From: Neocallimastix lanati (nom. inval.) | Lineage: Eukaryota > Neocallimastigomycota > Neocallimastigomycetes > Neocallimastigales > Neocallimastigaceae | Direction: 5' to 3' | Assembly (NCBI GenBank): GCA_016946835.1 | Contig: JACVTC010000107.1 | Span: 260,001 to 312,500, forward strand | Length of the DNA: 52,500 nucleotides | Position numbers and translations under genes: made by a program | The notes under the pieces: model-generated | What the model saw: only the letters and a program-made list of their open reading frames with translations | The model's database searches: none | What the model was told of the DNA's origin: nothing | In this document: positions 39,991-52,500 of the stretch, piece by piece | Numbering within the stretch: position 1 is the first letter of the stretch | Layout: each line of letters opens with the position of its first letter

Positions 39991-42566
39991 AAAAAAAAAA
40001 CCTTTTACGACTAGGCGAGCCTTGCTTTTAAATGAGGTTTCCATTTTGGAATCTCTTTTATACTTCAGTGCCCATTTTATTTACGGATATTCTATTGACG
40101 TGATGTCATTTTTGGTAAAGAAATTGAGCTAATTTAAAAAAAAAAAAAAAAAAAAATTTAGTCTTTTTTTTTTTTTTATATATATATATATAAGTGAAGT
40201 TCTTTTCATTTATGGTATTTTAACCATTCTTCCTTATCAGGAAGGCTGAATATATCATCAAAGTCCATTCGGTTCTCTTAATTCATTGTTATTGTAGTGT
40301 GAGCTCTTTTCATATGTGATATTTCTATTATGATTTATTGCTGAATTTATTGTTGAAATTTATTGCTGTTAGTGTTGTTATAAATGTTGCTACATTTTGT
40401 TTCCATGTTGGAGATCTGATTTAATTGATCCTTTTTTTTACTGTTATTGTCAATATTAACATTACTGTCAGCACTAGGAGTATCTATCTTTGTATATAAT
40501 CAGTAGTGGGGTTGTCAATTGAATTATTTTTTATTATTACGTTGTGAATATGTATTTTTCGTTGGTTAAAGGTGGAATATTATTTGATTTATTTCATTTG
40601 TTGAATATGTAGATGTCACTCTCCCCGCCTTGATTTCAGGAATCAGAAATGAAATACCAGGAAGGGGCTGTATTGTTATCAAATTTATTTTCATAGAGAT
40701 TTTGGAAATAAAAAAAAAAAAAAAAAAAAAAAACTTTGCGTCCAAATACCTTTAAAAAATAATGAATAATCGGTTTTTTAATTTTTTTAAAAAAGAGAAT
40801 TTCAAAATAGAATTTTTTATTATGATTATGTATTACAGAAATTCCAGAATGTGGAATACAGGTTGTGGATATAGTTTTTTTTGCAGTATCAATAGCATAT
40901 TCCCAAAAAAAAAAAAAAAAATTTTTGATAATTTGGAATCATTGAGAAGGAATTTAGCTGGCACTTTTATAAGGATATCCTGTTGAAAACGTTTAGCACG
41001 TCCATTTTCCTGTTGTGAACTGTTTGGGTAATACCTTTTTTTTTTTTTTTTTGTTGACAGAAAGACTTGAACTTTGAGTTGTTAAAAATTCCGTACCATT
41101 GTCAAGTACATATATATATATGCGAATTGTTTTTTCTTAAAAAATGTTTTTAAATAGATCAAACTCGTAAGTGTGAATTTTTATCTAAAAACGTCACTTT
41201 TGGTTTGTAAGAATAAATACCCAGCTAAAGATGGGAGATCATCATCAAGGATTGTTAGAAATAGACCTGTTTGAGTGTATGGATTTCTTCGACCGGACCG
41301 ACTAAGTCCATATTGGATTTAATTTCGAAGGATGACCCGGCTCTACTGTGAGAAATTCTATGGGTAAAAATGTTTTAGTTTTAGAATTAGAATATATCAG
41401 ACACTTCGTTTTAACGTTTATTTTCAATAGTTTTTTTTTTTTATCGAATTAATTATTGTAATGTCCAAAACGTCCACGCCATAAATTGATATTGTCATTT
41501 TTTTTATTTAAGTTAGTTAAGTTATATTCATAAGAAATATTTTTTTTCAGTATTTTAACCTTTCAAAAGTTAGCTTTATGATTTTAATAGACATAGAGTA
41601 TATATATTTATATTTTGTTTATTGATATAGATATTAATTATCCTCTTACCGAATTCACCATTAAATTATTGAATTGGATTTATTGTTGTGGTTGAAGAAT
41701 ATGTTGTTGTAAGTTTTGTGATTGATATGTTTTTTTTATATATTATTTACATAGAATACGTTTTTTTTTAAGTGTAGACTTAGTGTCATTAATGTCTCCG
41801 ATGAAATCACCCTAAACTGAAGAAGTCACAGTTTTTCCATTTGGAAGAGAGATTCCTTTCATTACATTTTTTTTTAATATTTACTAGAAGATCAATCGAT
41901 TTTGTAAATATTGTAAAAATGCTCCAGAATCTAGTATCCATTGAGATATATGATTTTGTGAATTTTGATAGTATTTGGTAGCCTTTGTTGTAATATAGTT
42001 TCGTACCATACCATACTATCTTCAGAATTTTAATCTTTAAAACTATTGTTTGTATATTTTGGAATTTTTGAATATGGTTTATATGATTGTTTTGCTTTCT
42101 ATATGATTTGTTATGAAGTTGTTTTATTCTATTAATTTTATTTTGATATTTTGATATATCTGTAATTATGTTTTATATCACTTATTTTTTGGTTTGAAAA
42201 TTTCTGTTTCTACATTCACGGGAAAAATGTCCAAAAATTCCACATTTAAAACATTTTCCATTTTTTCTTTCTTTTTTTTTTTTTTTTTTTTTTTTATTGT
42301 ATTGTATTGATCTTTTGTTTTTGTACCTCTTTTTTGACTTACCGGATTCGATTGGAAAATAATTTGTTTATCATCTACCCTTGATATTTCCTTTTAGGTT
42401 GGAGAATATAATGTCTTGAATAGCATCGTTAGCGTAATTTGCAGAGGTCTCTCCAATTATTTTTATGTTGGAAGAAATTGATGAACCTTAAGATTTTCGG
42501 GGTAAACATCTGTTGAAAATATTAGCTTTGGCTGTATCGCTTAATTCATAATCAATATTTTCAAGG

Positions 42567-42754
42567 CATTTCGCCAGGTTGCATTTCGCCAAATTTGAAA
42601 ATTATTAAATAAATAAATAAATCAATAAATCAATAAATAAAATTAAATATTATTAAAAACAATTTTAAAAAAAATTATTTTGAATTAATATTTATTTATT
42701 TATTCATTTATTTGTATCAATACTCCACTTGTCGAAATGCAACATGGCGAAATG
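42567..42754. mobile_element. MITE-like element with terminal inverted repeats
   Basis: The left end is CATTTCGCCAGGTTGCATTT continuing with CG; the right end, read on the minus strand, is CATTTCGCCATGTTGCATTT continuing with CG. The 22-base ends differ at one position. Each end is itself a tandem pair of a CATTTCGCCA-type unit. Between them are about 145 bases of A/T-only sequence with no coding capacity. It lies within the gag/5' pol part of the decayed copia element. I could not identify a target-site duplication. Confidence 0.75.
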
Positions 42755-42851
42755 CAACTCTCCCATATTCAAGTTCATCTGTAGTATTTTGTAATTTTGC
42801 CAAGAAAATATTAATATCTTCTTCTTCATTATATTTTAAAGAGTTTATCTT

Positions 42852-42890
<39 letters not shown>

Positions 42891-43335
42891 ATTTCCATTT
42901 TCCTTTTTTTTTCAAGACTAATAGTGAAAGACTTTTCTATAGGATATTCCATATTTGGTGAGCTGTTTTTCCATGAACTTTCAATTATTCTCCTTGTTTT
43001 CTCCCTTAAGTTATGGAATATTACCCTTTTTACCGTTATGTCATTCTTTATATCCAAGAGTGCCGTATCCTGGTGGTGAACGAGGATAGGACCAAACCTA
43101 TCTTTTAGGTTTAGTCTTCCAAATTGTTCCTGATATTTCTTTTTCTAACTTTTTTTTTTTTTACCTTGTCATTAATAATGAATTCTTCAAGGTTATTTAT
43201 TATAGAGAGGTAGAGGAATATTAATTCTCCAAACTTTGATAGTTCTCAGAAGATAGTTCGATGATCCGGTTGAAATTCTTGGAATAGCTAAAAGTAATGC
43301 CTTTTGAGCGAATATCTTTTGATGGTGAGAGCATA

Positions 43336-44635
<1,300 letters not shown>

Positions 44636-44639
44636 TTGT

Positions 44640-45323
44640 TTAATTTTTTTTTCCTTTTTTTTTTTTTTTTTTTTTTTATTTTTTTTTATTTTATTTTTCT
44701 TAATTCCTTTATTTATACAACATATTTAATTTTATTTCAGTTTATTATTAAAAAGTTTTTTTTTTTTTTTTTTATTTTTTTTTATTTTATTTTTCTTAAT
44801 TCCTTTATTTATACAACATATTTAATTTTATTTCAGTTTATTATTAAAAAGTTTTTTTTTTTATTTTTTTTTTATTTTATTTTTCTTAATTCCTTTATTT
44901 ATACAACATATTTAATTTTATTTCAGTTTATTATTAAAAAGTTTTTTTTTTTTTTTTTTTATTTTTTTTTATTTTATTTTTCTTAATTCCTTTATTTATA
45001 CAACATATTTAATTTTATTTCAGTTTATTATTAAAAAGTTTTTTTTTTTCATTTTTTTTTATTTTATTTTTCTTAATTCCTTTATTTATACAACATATTT
45101 AATTTTATTTCAGTTTACTGTTAAAAAGCTTTTTTTTTTTTTTTTTTTTTTATTTTATTTTATTTTATTTTTCTTAATTCCTTTATTTATACAACATATT
45201 TAATTTTATTTCAGTTTATTATTAAAAAGTTTTTTTTTTTTTTTTTTATTTTTTTTTATTTTATTTTTCTTAATTCCTTTATTTATACAACATATTTAAT
45301 TTTATTTCAGTTTATTATTAAAA

Positions 45324-45368
<45 letters not shown>

Positions 45369-45540
45369 TTTATTTTATTTTTCTTAATTCCTTTATTTAT
45401 ACAACATATTTAATTTTATTTCAGCTTATTATTAAAAAGTTTTTTTTTTTTTATTTTATTTTTTTTAATTCCTTTATTTATACAACATATTTAATTTATT
45501 TCAGTTTATTACTAAAAAGTTTTTTTTTTTTTTTTTTTTT
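44640..45540. repeat. Nine-copy minisatellite, unit 80-115 bases
   Basis: A conserved core of about 57 bases begins with CTTAATTCCTTTATTTATAC and ends with TTTATTATTAAAAAG; it recurs near 44698, 44794, 44886, 44982, 45074, 45171, 45268, 45383 and 45464. Between cores are poly-T runs of variable length, which account for the changing period. The last copies carry the most substitutions. Open frames over it only encode Phe-rich repeats. Confidence 0.95.
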
Positions 45541-46427
45541 TTATTATTTTATTGCTATTTTATTTTTTATGTCTTTATATATATATATATATATTAAAAA
45601 AAAAAGATGAATTAAATATATATATATATTTCATGTTTCATTCAATTACAATTACATTATACTCTTTTTAAAATTATATAATAATTTTCATAAAATAAAA
45701 AGGTATAATTTAATACTTTGTAAAGAATAAGTTGAAAAAAAAAAAAAAAAGAAAAAGTAAAAAAATGAGCAAAAAAAAAATTGAAGTGACGACTTAATAA
45801 TTATTATAAAATAACACATAATTATCGATAAATAGCATGTAACAATGTAACAACCTATCTATATAATTAATAATAATTATTAAATATTAAATTTATATAT
45901 CTTTTATGTCAATAATTTCTTATTCAATTAAATTCTTCTTAATATATTAATTAAAGTTTATATTAAAAATACATAATTCTTCTGTATATATATTCTATAT
46001 ATTATAATATAATAAAATAGTTGTAATTAATTATATTATAGATATATAGTTGATATTATTTAATATATTATTTATATATTATTATTTTATATTAAACCGA
46101 AGTTAACTTGATTAATTTCTTTGGATTAGAAAATATTATTATTAATAAAGAAATAAAGTTATAATTGTACTAAATAAAAAAAAAAATTATTACACATGAA
46201 AGTACCGTTTATCATTGTGTTAAATTAACAACTACCAAATATTTGAATCAGAAAAAAATTTTTAATATTATAAAAATATATTAAGATTCTTTTTCTAATT
46301 GGATCAAATATTTAGTAATATATTCTTATAAATAAATTTAATTATAATAAATTTGGAAAACCATTTTACCATGTTTACGACAGTTACCATAAACTAAAAA
46401 ATTATTTTCCTTCTTTTGCTTTTTAAT

Positions 46428-46461
<34 letters not shown>

Positions 46462-48102
46462 AAGCCTCTTTTAAACTATTCTTTATTTGTCACTCTACAT
46501 ATAATTTATTTCTAAGTCATATTCTTCATTTTATCAATAATAATTATGAATAAAATTATAGGCTATTCTATTATATAAAATCATAAATTATTTATAACAT
46601 TATTTCTGGGATATAACTTGGTTCTACTCTTAACTTTTTGGGAGATGCGATTATATATTTTAATATTTATTTTATTTATTTATTAATAATATTTAATTAT
46701 CAACTTAAGAATTACATAACATTAAAAAAAAAAAATAATTTACGTTTTTATTAATTTATAGCAAAGTTATCCTATAATAAAATATAAACTTTAATAAAAT
46801 ATATATGCATAATAAAATATTATAAAATATAAAAAGTATCAGTAATATAATAAAAGTTATTTACTATAATAAGCTTTTTTTAATTATTAATTTCCTATAT
46901 TCTAATAATATTTTCACTAGCCACAATTACAATAGTTTATCAATTTTGCAATTAAAATAATTTTTTTTTTTTTATATTTTTTATGTGTTTATAATAAATT
47001 AATTTTTATATGAATTAAAGTTTTTATTTATATTCTGCATTATCTGTTATCTGTTTATCTGTTAATATGTAAAAAATAATATAAGAAATTGATATAAATA
47101 TAAAATAATAAGAATATAATTAAAACATTGATTTATGCTATATAATTTATTATTAATTAGAAGTATAATTAATAAATAGAAGTCAAGCCACATATTAAAA
47201 TCATTAGATTTAAATTTGATTTATGTCATTAATTAATGTTTGAATCATAAAAACTATTTAATATTAATTAAGGTTTAAATATTTCATTTTATATCAAAAT
47301 GTTGTAACTAGTATTAAAATTTTTTTTTTTTTGTTTTATATTTTTTATTTATTTATACTTATTAAAAAAAATTTTTTTAATAAAAAATAATTAAATAATT
47401 AAATAATTGAATAATTGAATAATTAAATAATTGAATAATTAAATAATTAAATAATTAAATAATTAAATAATAAAAATCTTTATTTCTTTAATTATATGTA
47501 AATTCAAAGATATGAAATTTAATTTATTTATTGAATATATATTATATCATTTATTGTGTAACATAAATATATTATATTTTAAACAAAACATAACCAAAAA
47601 AAAAAAAAATTTTTTTTTTTTTTTAATTAATTATGATCTTTTTCATTTTTTTTTTTTTTTAACATTTCTTTTTATTACTTTTTTAAAAAAAAATTTTTTC
47701 GATGGAAATTTCTTTTTAGTAGTAAAAAATATATATATATATATAATGAAATAAAGAAAGAAAAAAAAAAAAAATTTAAAATCATTAAAACAATAAAAAT
47801 AAATAAAAGTAATAAAAGAAATAAAAACAATAAAAAAGCAATAAAAAAAAAATAAAAACAATAAAAGCAATAAAAAAAAATAAAAGAAATAAAAGTAATA
47901 AAAGAAATAAAAGAAACAAAAAAAAAATAATTTATTATATAAAACAATTATTTTTATTTTATTAATAAATAATAAAATTATATATAATTATTTTACTATG
48001 TTGTTATGGTAATATCATAATAATTATATTGATAAATTATTTTAATATTTATAATATATTATTAAATATTTTATTATTATTGAATATATAATACATTCAT
48101 AG
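45541..48102. other. Intergenic, no gene recognised
   Basis: A/T-rich spacer upstream of the CotH gene. Patches with more G/C at 45780-45880 and 46090-46640 (including CTTTTTGGGAGATGCG) could be LTR fragments but match nothing I can name. An octamer AAATAATT array spans about 47388-47470. The missing first exon of the CotH gene could lie in this stretch. Confidence 0.45.
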
Positions 48103-50461
48103 TTTACACAGCTCTCTCTGTAACTAGTTTTATTGATAAAGAAAAAAGAGCAGAATATTTTGAGATAACAGATAACGAAGTCCCAATTTTTAAAATATAT
48201 TTACCTGAAAATGAATTCTTGGCAATGAAAAATGAATCTAATAAATTAACAGTAGATTCAATTGAAGGAAAAATTGATGGTTTATTACTAGCTTTAAAAA
48301 ATAAAATAAATAAGTTGAAAGGATTAAATTTCATTGAAACATTTCCAGATAATAATATTAATGAAATTAATAATATATTACCACAATTAAAAATTGATAA
48401 AGATGGTTTTGCAGGTTTTGATGTAGAAGAAGTTTTAAGCGGATTTAATTTAGACCCAGAATTTTACAAAGAGGATGAATTATCAGCAATAGATAAACAT
48501 TTCTTTGAAAGTAATGAAAATTTCAATATTAACGAAATAATAACCATTATGAGTACATTAAAACCAGCTGATGGTATAGAATTAGAACAATTGTTAAATA
48601 CTTCAAATAATGATGAAAATATTCCTGATCAAGGAAAAGAAATGGAATCAGGAAAGATACCTGAGATAATACCTGATCTTTCAGCCGTGGAAAAATTTAA
48701 AACTAAAAATGCTACAATCATTATAGATATAAATAAGTAATATATATATATATATATATATTTATTTATATATATTTACATACATTTACATATTTTTATT
48801 ATAATAATAATAATAATTAATTAATTATTATACCAAAAATACATAGTTCATTTTAAATATATTATAATAAATTTATTATGATAACATTAAATTATTAATA
48901 TATGTTAACTTTTTTTTTTTTTTTTATTTATTAATTTATTTTTTTAAAAGTACGAAACATTCATTTGAAAAAGTTACATTTTCATTAGGTGGTTTATTTT
49001 CAAGTCTTTTTGCTAAACCAGGTTATAATTTAAATATTCGTGGAGATGATATTTTATATGGTCGTAAACAATTTAAAATTCGTTCAGATGGTCAAGATCC
49101 CACTTTTTTAAGAATAAAATTGATTTCAGATATTCGTAATCGTTTAGGTTTTCCTTCTGTTTCAGCCAGTTTCGTTCAACTCTATATTAATGATGGGATT
49201 TTATATTATTAGTGATGCTTATAAAAAATCATGGATTGAATATATATACGGTGAAAAAGGTACCACTACTTTATATCAATGTAATCATATGAAGAAATTC
49301 AGTTTAAGTGAGAAGGATGGATGTATCAATGAAAATGATGATATAACTGATCATTCAGAGTGGGAATCCTTTTTATCAAAAATTGAAAATGCGGAATCCT
49401 CAAAAGATTTAGAAGATATATTTGAAGTTGATCATTTCTTAAAAGAAATGGCCCTTGATTATTTAACCGGATCAACAGATCATGTCAATACTGGTCATAA
49501 TTTTTATATGTATAAACAACCTAATGGTAAATGGATTTATTTATCCTATGATTTTGATCTTGATTTTGGTATTTTTTTCACTGATTTAATCAAGACATCT
49601 TATACCGAATTTTTCAAAAAGGATATACATTTATTAGATATTTTAATTTTTAAAGAACCAAAACGTTTTGAAAAAATTTTAAGTGAAATAGTCGAAAGTA
49701 CCATGAATCCATCCGTTCTTTATCCAAGTATTGATGAATTAAAACAGTTTATAAAGCCATATGTTAAAATAGAAAAAACACCAGATGCTACTGGTAGACT
49801 TCCTGGTAGACTTAATAAAAATGGTATTAATGAGAGCTTTTCTTTTGAACAATGGGATGCCTTTTGTGAATTTACTAGTAACAAATTCTCTGGTGCTGGA
49901 TATATTTACGGTTTAAAATATTGGATTCTCATAAAGTATAGATTAGTCTGTAAAAATTATGGAATGGAATGTGATCCAACATATATAGATGAAAATTTTG
50001 AATATCCTATTAATGAAAATTTAAACTTTAAAGATAATAAAAACTCTGGAAACGGAATTGATGTTCCATTTCCAGAAGAAGAAGGAAATACATCGACCGA
50101 AATAACTACAGTTACTAAAACTTCTATTTCTACCCCAACTGTTATTACAGAAAATCCATCCGGAAAGACTGTTAAATGTTTGGCAGAATTGAATGGATAC
50201 TCCTGTTGTCCTGATCATATAACTGAAGTATATGATCATGATGAGTATGGTGATTGGGGTTATGATTTCTATAATAACATTTGGTGTGGACTTACACCAT
50301 ATGAAGAACCATTATCTCATGTCGATGATGAATGCTGGTCAGAACCACTTGGATATTCATGTTGTAAAAGTTGCAAAGTATATGAAATAGATACTAATGG
50401 ATCCAGGGGATATGAATTAAATCAATGGTGTGGTATTCCATCCTATTGTGAAAACAATTAA
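48103..50461 (+). CDS. CotH-family protein with two fungal dockerins, frameshifted and 5'-incomplete
   Basis: Two visible exons, 48103-48736 and 48951-50461, joined in phase. CotH proteins have an atypical kinase fold; dockerins attach secreted proteins to the cellulosome of gut fungi. Exon 1 encodes FIDKEKRAEYFEI and VPIFKIYLPENEF, as at CotH N-termini. Exon 2 begins with CotH motifs (NIRGDDILYGRKQFKIRSDG, RIKLISDIRNRLGFPS). The frame then breaks at about 49190-49196 and reaches TAG at 49210-49212. The other frame resumes at once as MGFYIISDAYKKSW and runs intact to 50461, with YDFDLDFG (49547-49570) of the kinase-like core. A Thr/Ser-rich linker is followed by dockerin 1 (50177-50302) and dockerin 2 (50333-50452), each with paired CC and a closing WCG. 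No start codon or signal peptide is visible: an in-frame TGA lies about 25 bases before the exon, so an upstream exon is required. It is either a recent pseudogene or an assembly error. Confidence 0.85.
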
Positions 50462-51101
50462 TTTTCATTAATTCTTTTTATTATTTCTTTTTTTTTTTTT
50501 TTTGAATTTTTTATAAAAAGATATAATAAAATATGTATATATAAAAATGTAATTAAAAAACATAAATCTAAGTAAACTATCAAAAATAAGAATTGATTTT
50601 TATATTTTTAATATATATTTATACATTTTTTAGTAATAATAAAAATTAAAATAAATTAATTTAAATTAAAATAATAATATAATAAAATAAAATAAAATAA
50701 AATAAAATTATATAAAATAAAATAAAATTTATGTATAATTCTTTTTTTTTTTTTTATGATTCTTATTGAATAAATATTATAAATATTTAAAAATAATTCT
50801 ATTTTTTATTAAACTTGTTGGTTAACTTTGATTCTATCCATCCAATCTTTACATCAATTAATAATTTAATTAATTAGAAATCTATGGGAATAAAGGCAAT
50901 CAAATATAAATGTATTATTATTATTAATTATTAATTATTAATTATTATTATTATAATTATTATTAATTATTTAGATGCTAAAACTACGCTAAAACTACTA
51001 TCAAAATCAATCAATCAAAAAAAAAAAAAAAAAAAAAAAAATAAAACAAAAATACAATTAATTTGATATTCACACACATATATATATTATTATTATAACC
51101 A

Positions 51102-51137
<36 letters not shown>

Positions 51138-51369
51138 ATTATTATTATTTATTATTTATTATTTATTATTTATATAAAGTATGAAAAAACAAATAATATT
51201 ATATATTACATGAGTTTTTTCTATAAATTACACATTATTAAAATAAAATAATATAAAAGTCAATACAAATGTTAATATTTAATATATGGTATACATATAT
51301 TAAATATTATATATATTTCATTAGAATAATAAATTGATATATATTTATATATATTTCAATTTTTTAAAC

Positions 51370-51403
<34 letters not shown>

Positions 51404-51570
51404 ATTAAAAAACCTAAAAGGTAAAAAAGTAAAAAAAAAAAAAAAAAAAAATTAATATATTTAAAAAGTAATTAAAAAAAAAAAAAACTTTAAAATATAA
51501 AAACTTTATTTGTATTTTTTAATACATTACACAATTTAATAAAAATAAGGTTTATTCATCTCTCTTAATC

Positions 51571-51633
<63 letters not shown>

Positions 51634-51829
51634 CATTATTTATTTGCATATCAATTGTTAAATATTTTATTAGTTAATATAATATTAAATTTATATTTGA
51701 ATTAACACGAAAAATCTAGATTCAATATTCATTAAAAGACTGATTTTGACAATTGCATATTGCTTCTTTATTTTCTATATTAACTAATATATAAATTAAT
51801 TTTTATATTTCGTTCATTTAATAGATTTA
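50462..51829. other. Spacer with poly-A/T tracts
   Basis: No gene seen. It includes ATT arrays (about 50915-51175), several poly-A runs, and a poly-T run of 53 bases at 51574-51626, among the longest homopolymers in the window. Confidence 0.6.
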
Positions 51830-52500
51830 AATACTAAAGACTATTTAAATACAGAGTGTTGTAGTTTTGAGTCCCAAGATTGGAGGAGAATCTTCAATTT
51901 TATATTATGAATCCAAAAGTTGATTTTTGTGATTCAGTATCTCTAACATAATCTGCATCAGCAAAAACCTTTTAAAGTTTTATCATTTGATAACTTTATT
52001 CCGTAGTCTATAGTGTCTTATTAAATATTTGAAAATCCTTTAGATATTCTTCCAATCTTCAATTGCTATAATGTTTTTATTTATTTCTGGAATATAATAT
52101 ACATTATTTATGGCAATTTCATTATTACTAATCTATTCTGTAAATGTATTTTTTTTTTTTGATGTTGATGCTACTATCTTCTTGTTAGGAAAGTTAATAC
52201 CTCTTCAATACATTTATTAGATGTTTTTTAAGTAATTTTAGCGATTTTGCTATAGGTAAGAAAAAACCGGAAAAAAAAAAGGATCCATTGAGGAATGTTA
52301 TTTTGTATTTTATTTCCTAGTAAGGTTTTAGTTGTAATGTAGTTTAAAACGAGATCATCATCCGAATTATAATCATTTGAGAAAAATGCTTTAATAATTC
52401 CTTTTTTTTATATATATTATTCATTTCAATTAAATTTACCCGCTTTTCGGATTTCTCATGGTTACTATTACTATTTGTTTTATTATTCTTATACTTTTTT
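51830..52500 (-). pseudogene. Second copia remnant, RT end and RNase H
   Basis: Read on the minus strand, DTIDYGIKLSND (about 52015-51980) leads directly into FADADYVRDTESQKSTFGFI (51968-51906). This is the copia junction between reverse transcriptase and RNase H, and the ADAD and KST signatures are intact. Stops and shifts occur on both sides. Open codons further right (about 52370-52290) may be more of the same element, which probably continues beyond the window. Confidence 0.75.

Larger units (their letters stand above)
38444..43335 (-). pseudogene. Decayed Ty1/copia retrotransposon, gag-pol
   Basis: Read on the minus strand, the element keeps its domains in copia order, broken by stops and frameshifts. 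A gag-like start lies at about 43330-43220 (SKNFNRIIELSSENYQ). A CCHC zinc knuckle lies at 42253-42212 (CFKCGIFGHFSREC). The protease motif WILDSGA is at 41940-41920. The integrase zinc region LWRGRFGHYN is near 41490-41460, and its catalytic-core fragments are MDLVGPVEE (about 41310) and NGTEF then QQENGRAKR (41100-40990). RT pieces lie at about 39760-39480 and include VIYVDDILLTI. RNase H has FVDADYA and ESKKST (about 38995-38938) and VATSTTESEYY (38863-38831). The order protease-integrase-RT-RNase H is what separates copia from gypsy elements. No long frame survives, so it is inactive. Confidence 0.93.

Noticed and set aside
39463-40132. Plus-strand open frames of 83-100 codons
   Set aside because: They are antisense to the copia reverse transcriptase region, whose minus-strand translation carries the family motifs.
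44636-44986. 116-codon plus-strand frame with a repeated Phe-rich peptide
   Set aside because: It is the minisatellite translated; its composition is dictated by poly-T.
44640-45540. Possible CRISPR-like array because of regular repeats
   Set aside because: Intervening segments are poly-T, not unique spacers, and the genome is eukaryotic.
47512-47754. Candidate signal-peptide exon for the CotH gene (MKFNLFIEYILYH...)
   Set aside because: The composition is what poly-T sequence gives anyway; there is no cleavage-site-like end and no donor I could join in phase with confidence.

Overview
This window is nuclear DNA of a eukaryote. It has genes with many introns, extremely AT-rich spacers and introns, homopolymer A/T tracts of 15-50 bases and long AAT/AAAT-type microsatellites. 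The gene at the right end encodes a CotH-family protein followed by two cysteine-rich dockerin modules of the fungal type. That combination points strongly to an anaerobic gut fungus (Neocallimastigomycota); the genus cannot be told from the sequence.

Layout: (1) 2.66-8.61 kb, minus strand: a 12-exon gene whose product starts with a four-helix membrane domain resembling the MENTAL domain of STARD3, continues with an Asn-rich disordered segment, and ends in an IML2/TTC39-like helical-repeat domain. (2) 9.66-11.03 kb, minus: a complete PRL-type (PTP4A) tyrosine phosphatase in six exons, two of them microexons of 22 and 19 bases. (3) 14.05-24.46 kb, plus: a complete 23-exon gene for the proteasome activator Blm10/PA200 (PSME4), about 1885 residues, ending in the diagnostic Tyr-Tyr-Ala. 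(4) 27.31-28.99 kb, minus: a complete six-exon ribulose-phosphate 3-epimerase with an unusual Cys in its phosphate-binding GFGGQ loop. (5) 29-47 kb: a gene desert of simple repeats and decayed Ty1/copia elements. The best-preserved one (38.44-43.33 kb, minus) still shows gag zinc knuckle, protease, integrase, RT and RNase H motifs and a polypurine tract/LTR boundary, and carries a MITE-like insertion. (6) 44.64-45.54 kb: a nine-copy minisatellite. (7) 48.10-50.46 kb, plus: the CotH/double-dockerin gene, interrupted by a frameshift and with no visible first exon. (8) 51.8-52.5 kb: another copia RNase H remnant running towards or past the right edge.

The intact genes are housekeeping functions (proteasome regulation, pentose phosphate pathway, phosphatase signalling, membrane/lipid-type protein) and do not form a common pathway. 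The CotH-dockerin protein belongs to the secreted, cellulosome-associated repertoire of gut fungi. All exon borders below were built by hand from GT...AG sites with phase checking, so every join was tested for an open frame but none was tested against transcripts. I found no tRNA, rRNA or CRISPR array. The most unusual items are the predicted MENTAL-IML2 fusion, the Cys substitution in the epimerase, the broken CotH gene and the small repeat structures nested inside the dead copia element.
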